Source: Chara braunii (Eukaryota; Streptophyta; Charophyceae; Charales; Characeae). Taken from it: 28,850 bases of DNA. Positions within the stretch are counted from its first letter, which is position 1, and each line of letters starts with the position of its first letter. The translations under genes and the position numbers were made by a program. Positions 26,871 to 28,850 of this stretch are shown piece by piece. The stretch covers positions 4,188,007-4,216,856 of the forward strand of contig BFEA01000059.1 in NCBI GenBank assembly GCA_003427395.1. The letters are read 5' to 3'. A model generated the notes under the pieces. The model made no database searches and was not told the DNA's origin. It was given only the letters and a program-made list of their open reading frames with translations.

Positions 26871-27488
26871 GCATAAAAATTCCTTAATCAAGTCGCAACC
26901 ATAAGCATCTCGTACTGCCCCTGGGAGGAGAGGGAGAACGCCCAACGGAACCTGCTGGCATCGAATCCAGAAGAATCGATGTTTGACAATCTCTCTCCAC
27001 TCCCAGAGTTCGTTCTCTATCATCCATGGATTGAACGAGACTTTGTGCAAAACATTATCCAAATCAATCTTCGTTTCAGTCGTTTGCAACATTGATTCTA
27101 CTATCTCCTTTGAGGGGGCTAGGTAGGCAATCAGATTGTGCCCCTCATTATGGAAGAGGCCTCTTTTTGGTTGGATAGACCCTTGTCGTGAAGCGGAGGC
27201 CCATCCGTTCTTATAGATTCGGACAAGACATTTTTTAACGTCTGTCAGAATCGAGGAAGATTCATCCCCCAAGAGGACTGTGACTGCGTGTTCGTGCAGC
27301 CAGTCTGCTTGTATTTTGTAAATCTTCGGGTTCACTGTAACCTTTACGAAATCATCATCCCCCACCTCCACTTTGAAAGGAGCTAAACGAGGTTGTAAGA
27401 TGCCATCGACATAGCATTGGGAAATTATTCCCCGGATTCGTTCCTTCTCTTCCGGAGGGATTGCAGAGGATGGTCCATCATCCGCCAT
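26826..27488 (-). pseudogene. LINE ORF1-like (DUF4283-type) RNA-binding protein, N-terminal part
   Basis: A 220-codon open frame starting ATGGCGGATGATGG in a good eukaryotic start context (AAACAATGG). The order resembles plant LINE ORF1/gag proteins that coat the retrotransposon RNA: an acidic N terminus, a ~100-residue alpha/beta region (AVTVLLGDESSSILTDVKKC ... LIAYLAPSKEIVESMLQ), then VSFNPWMIENELWEWREIVK and RFFWIRCQQVPLGVLPLLPG, which parallel the LKPWxP and WVRLxxLPLxYW blocks of the DUF4283 family. The last ~19 residues (LCLQRQIGTG...) are out of frame; the true continuation is the knuckle segment at 26870-26636. No matching ORF2 follows downstream on the minus strand; the AT-rich block begins instead. 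The family assignment is by architecture and needs a profile search. Confidence 0.55.
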
Positions 27489-28695
27489 TGTTTTGAATGA
27501 GATACTAATCCTATGTATGGACTAAGCAAAACCTAGTTGACAAGCTAATAATACTTTAGAAATATGAAGCTTCCAATAAACAAGGGATAATATAGCACTC
27601 AAAGCATACTCCCAAACCACCCGGGTGGAGAGTGAAGGGGGAAGCCGTTACACCTACATCTCGAACTCTTGAACCTTCGGGTGGAAGTCACAACTTGGTC
27701 AGCATACTGGTCAACGACTGAGATCACGGCTGAAAGGAAAGTTTGTCAACCCATTCATTCCGGCAAAAGAGCATATGCACAGTCAAAAATGCCTTATTCC
27801 CGTGAACACGAGTCGGTCCTGGCTGCTGATATTTCACAGACAGCACACACCATAGCGAAACTATGGCGAGGAACGAGTCTTCAAACCTTCCCTCGGGATT
27901 CCCGAGGTATGGCTGAAGATGCCAGCACCCGCCAACCATAGTACTATCGCCAGGCTGTAAGCCTACCGTCTCCGGTAGGGAACCCGAAAATAGCGCATCG
28001 TAGCGCTAACGGGTACTCCCTCGTTCGCCTAGAACCTATTTTTTTTGTCTTTATTTTTACAGGGAACATCACCCGGCTTAGCCTGGTTTTCTCTGCGCAA
28101 AAGCTGACAAAGCTACCTTTTAAGCCACCACCCCTTTTGCTACGGGCCCAGGCCTGAAGCCAAGTGCTCTTATCGCGCAAACCAGTGAGAGCACAGCTTT
28201 CAACTGGTGGAGAGTAGTACTTTGTTTGAACTGGGGGTTCAAGACCGGGGTGATGCAGCCTCACAAAAAAGCCGGCTTCTCTTTGTATATCAGAAAAGCC
28301 TGGCATCCCTCACAAAAAAGGCCGGTGGTCCCGTTTCTTTCTGATCGTGTGCAGCCTCGTGGCAGAGGTGACTCAGGCCCGACAGGAGAAAGCTGAGCTG
28401 GCTTTTTCTTCCCCAATCAAAACGTCATTGGCCGGATCCTCGAATCCCTACATCAACGGCTCAAGGGCTGGAATCCCTTGACCAACAGTTCAGGAGCTCG
28501 AAAAAACACAAAGCCAGATGCAGTAGGGGCTAACGAGAAAAGAAAAAGAAACAAAAGAAGCCCAAGGCGATCCTTGAGGTCCACAGAAGGCCAACGCTCC
28601 CTGTGACGTGGAGATGATGTAAGGGGGGCTATCCCCTTCGCGTGGTCACACTGGTGGGATGGCTGGACCAAGACACACAGCTGGCTGGCAAACCC

Positions 28696-28716
28696 ACAGA
28701 CAGACAGACAGACAGG
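28696..28716. repeat. (CAGA)n microsatellite
   Basis: Five CAGA units. Confidence 0.85.
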
Positions 28717-28828
28717 CCGTGCAAATGACAAAGAACAGGATCTCCTCCTTCGGCATTGAGGTATCATCATCCAAAAGGTTCCGCACGATTCGAACTGTGG
28801 ACAGGTAATCAACATTTCATGCAGTGCT

Positions 28829-28846
28829 TTTTTTTTTTTTTTTTTT
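28829..28846. repeat. Poly(T) run near window end
   Basis: T run of about 18 bp. It may be the poly(A) of a minus-strand retroposon that lies beyond the window, but only GAAG follows. Confidence 0.6.
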
Positions 28847-28850
28847 GAAG

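Larger units (their letters stand above)
27489..28850. other. Region upstream of the ORF1-like gene, nothing assigned
   Basis: Possible 5' region of the minus-strand retroelement. Visible items: a CCTACCGTCTCCGGTAGG hairpin at about 27962-27979, an AGCGCATCGTAGCGCT hairpin just after, a polypyrimidine-AG site (TTTTTGTCTTTATTTTTACAG) near 28040-28061, and CTCACAAAAAAG(G)CCGG repeated at about 28260 and 28308. Two 120-codon minus-strand ORFs (28306-27944, 28815-28453) have no motifs I recognise. Confidence 0.35.

Noticed and set aside
28775-28808. tRNA-like B box AGTTCGAATC on the minus strand
   Set aside because: No A box at tRNA spacing and the T-stem does not pair; not callable as tRNA or SINE.
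1-28850. CRISPR arrays, bacterial operons or prophage
   Set aside because: No regular spacer-repeat arrays, ribosome binding sites or bacterial genes; all recognisable proteins are eukaryotic transposon or mitochondrial relics.

Overview
The window looks like a repeat-dominated nuclear scaffold of a eukaryote, most probably a streptophyte (land plant or charophyte alga). The best taxonomic clue is a degenerate fragment of nucleus-located mitochondrial DNA at about 3.2-3.7 kb. It carries the 3' end of a plant-type atp1 gene (the KQPQxSP, VKGYLD and LLKSxDPxLLSAI signature of streptophyte mitochondrial AtpA) and a piece of mitochondrial-type small-subunit rRNA. A charophyte such as Chara fits the LINE and Harbinger sequences in my judgement, but this is inference. 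I recognise no intact host gene; nearly every recognisable coding stretch is a decayed transposon protein.

Layout. 1-133: assembly artefact, 95 bp identical to 20012-20106 followed by the exact 38-bp Nextera mate-pair junction adapter. 134-2110: microsatellites, homopolymers and unassigned sequence. 2.29-4.14 kb: a broken PIF/Harbinger transposase interrupted by the mitochondrial fragment. 4.53-4.64 kb: a foldback element. 5.02-9.38 kb: ORF2 of a LINE (endonuclease, reverse transcriptase, zinc-binding region), readable almost throughout in one frame but with many stops, mostly TGA; 9.4-10.3 kb is probably its 3' tail. 10.3-13.0 kb: copies of a short dispersed repeat, a proline-rich ORF, a 200-bp MITE flanked by TTAA, and a tRNA-derived SINE. 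13.8-14.1 kb: a run of Ns between two copies of the same segment. 14.25-15.24 kb (minus): an unrecognised 332-codon ORF with one predicted membrane segment. 15.8-18.2 kb: more copies of the dispersed repeat and a second, minus-strand LINE fragment. 19.76-20.24 kb: two direct repeats 365 bp apart, each carrying a hammerhead ribozyme core on the minus strand, a retrozyme-like or Penelope-related arrangement. 20.45-25.66 kb: a strongly AT-rich block with a modular repeat family (GC-rich head, poly(A), conserved ~58-bp tail). 25.8-27.5 kb (minus): a broken LINE ORF1-like protein with a nucleic-acid-binding knuckle.

The genes do not form a pathway; the window is a layered record of transposon insertion, organelle DNA transfer and decay. 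The most interesting biological signals are the hammerhead-bearing 365-bp unit and the modular AT-rich repeat family. The most important practical signal is the retained sequencing adapter at the left end.
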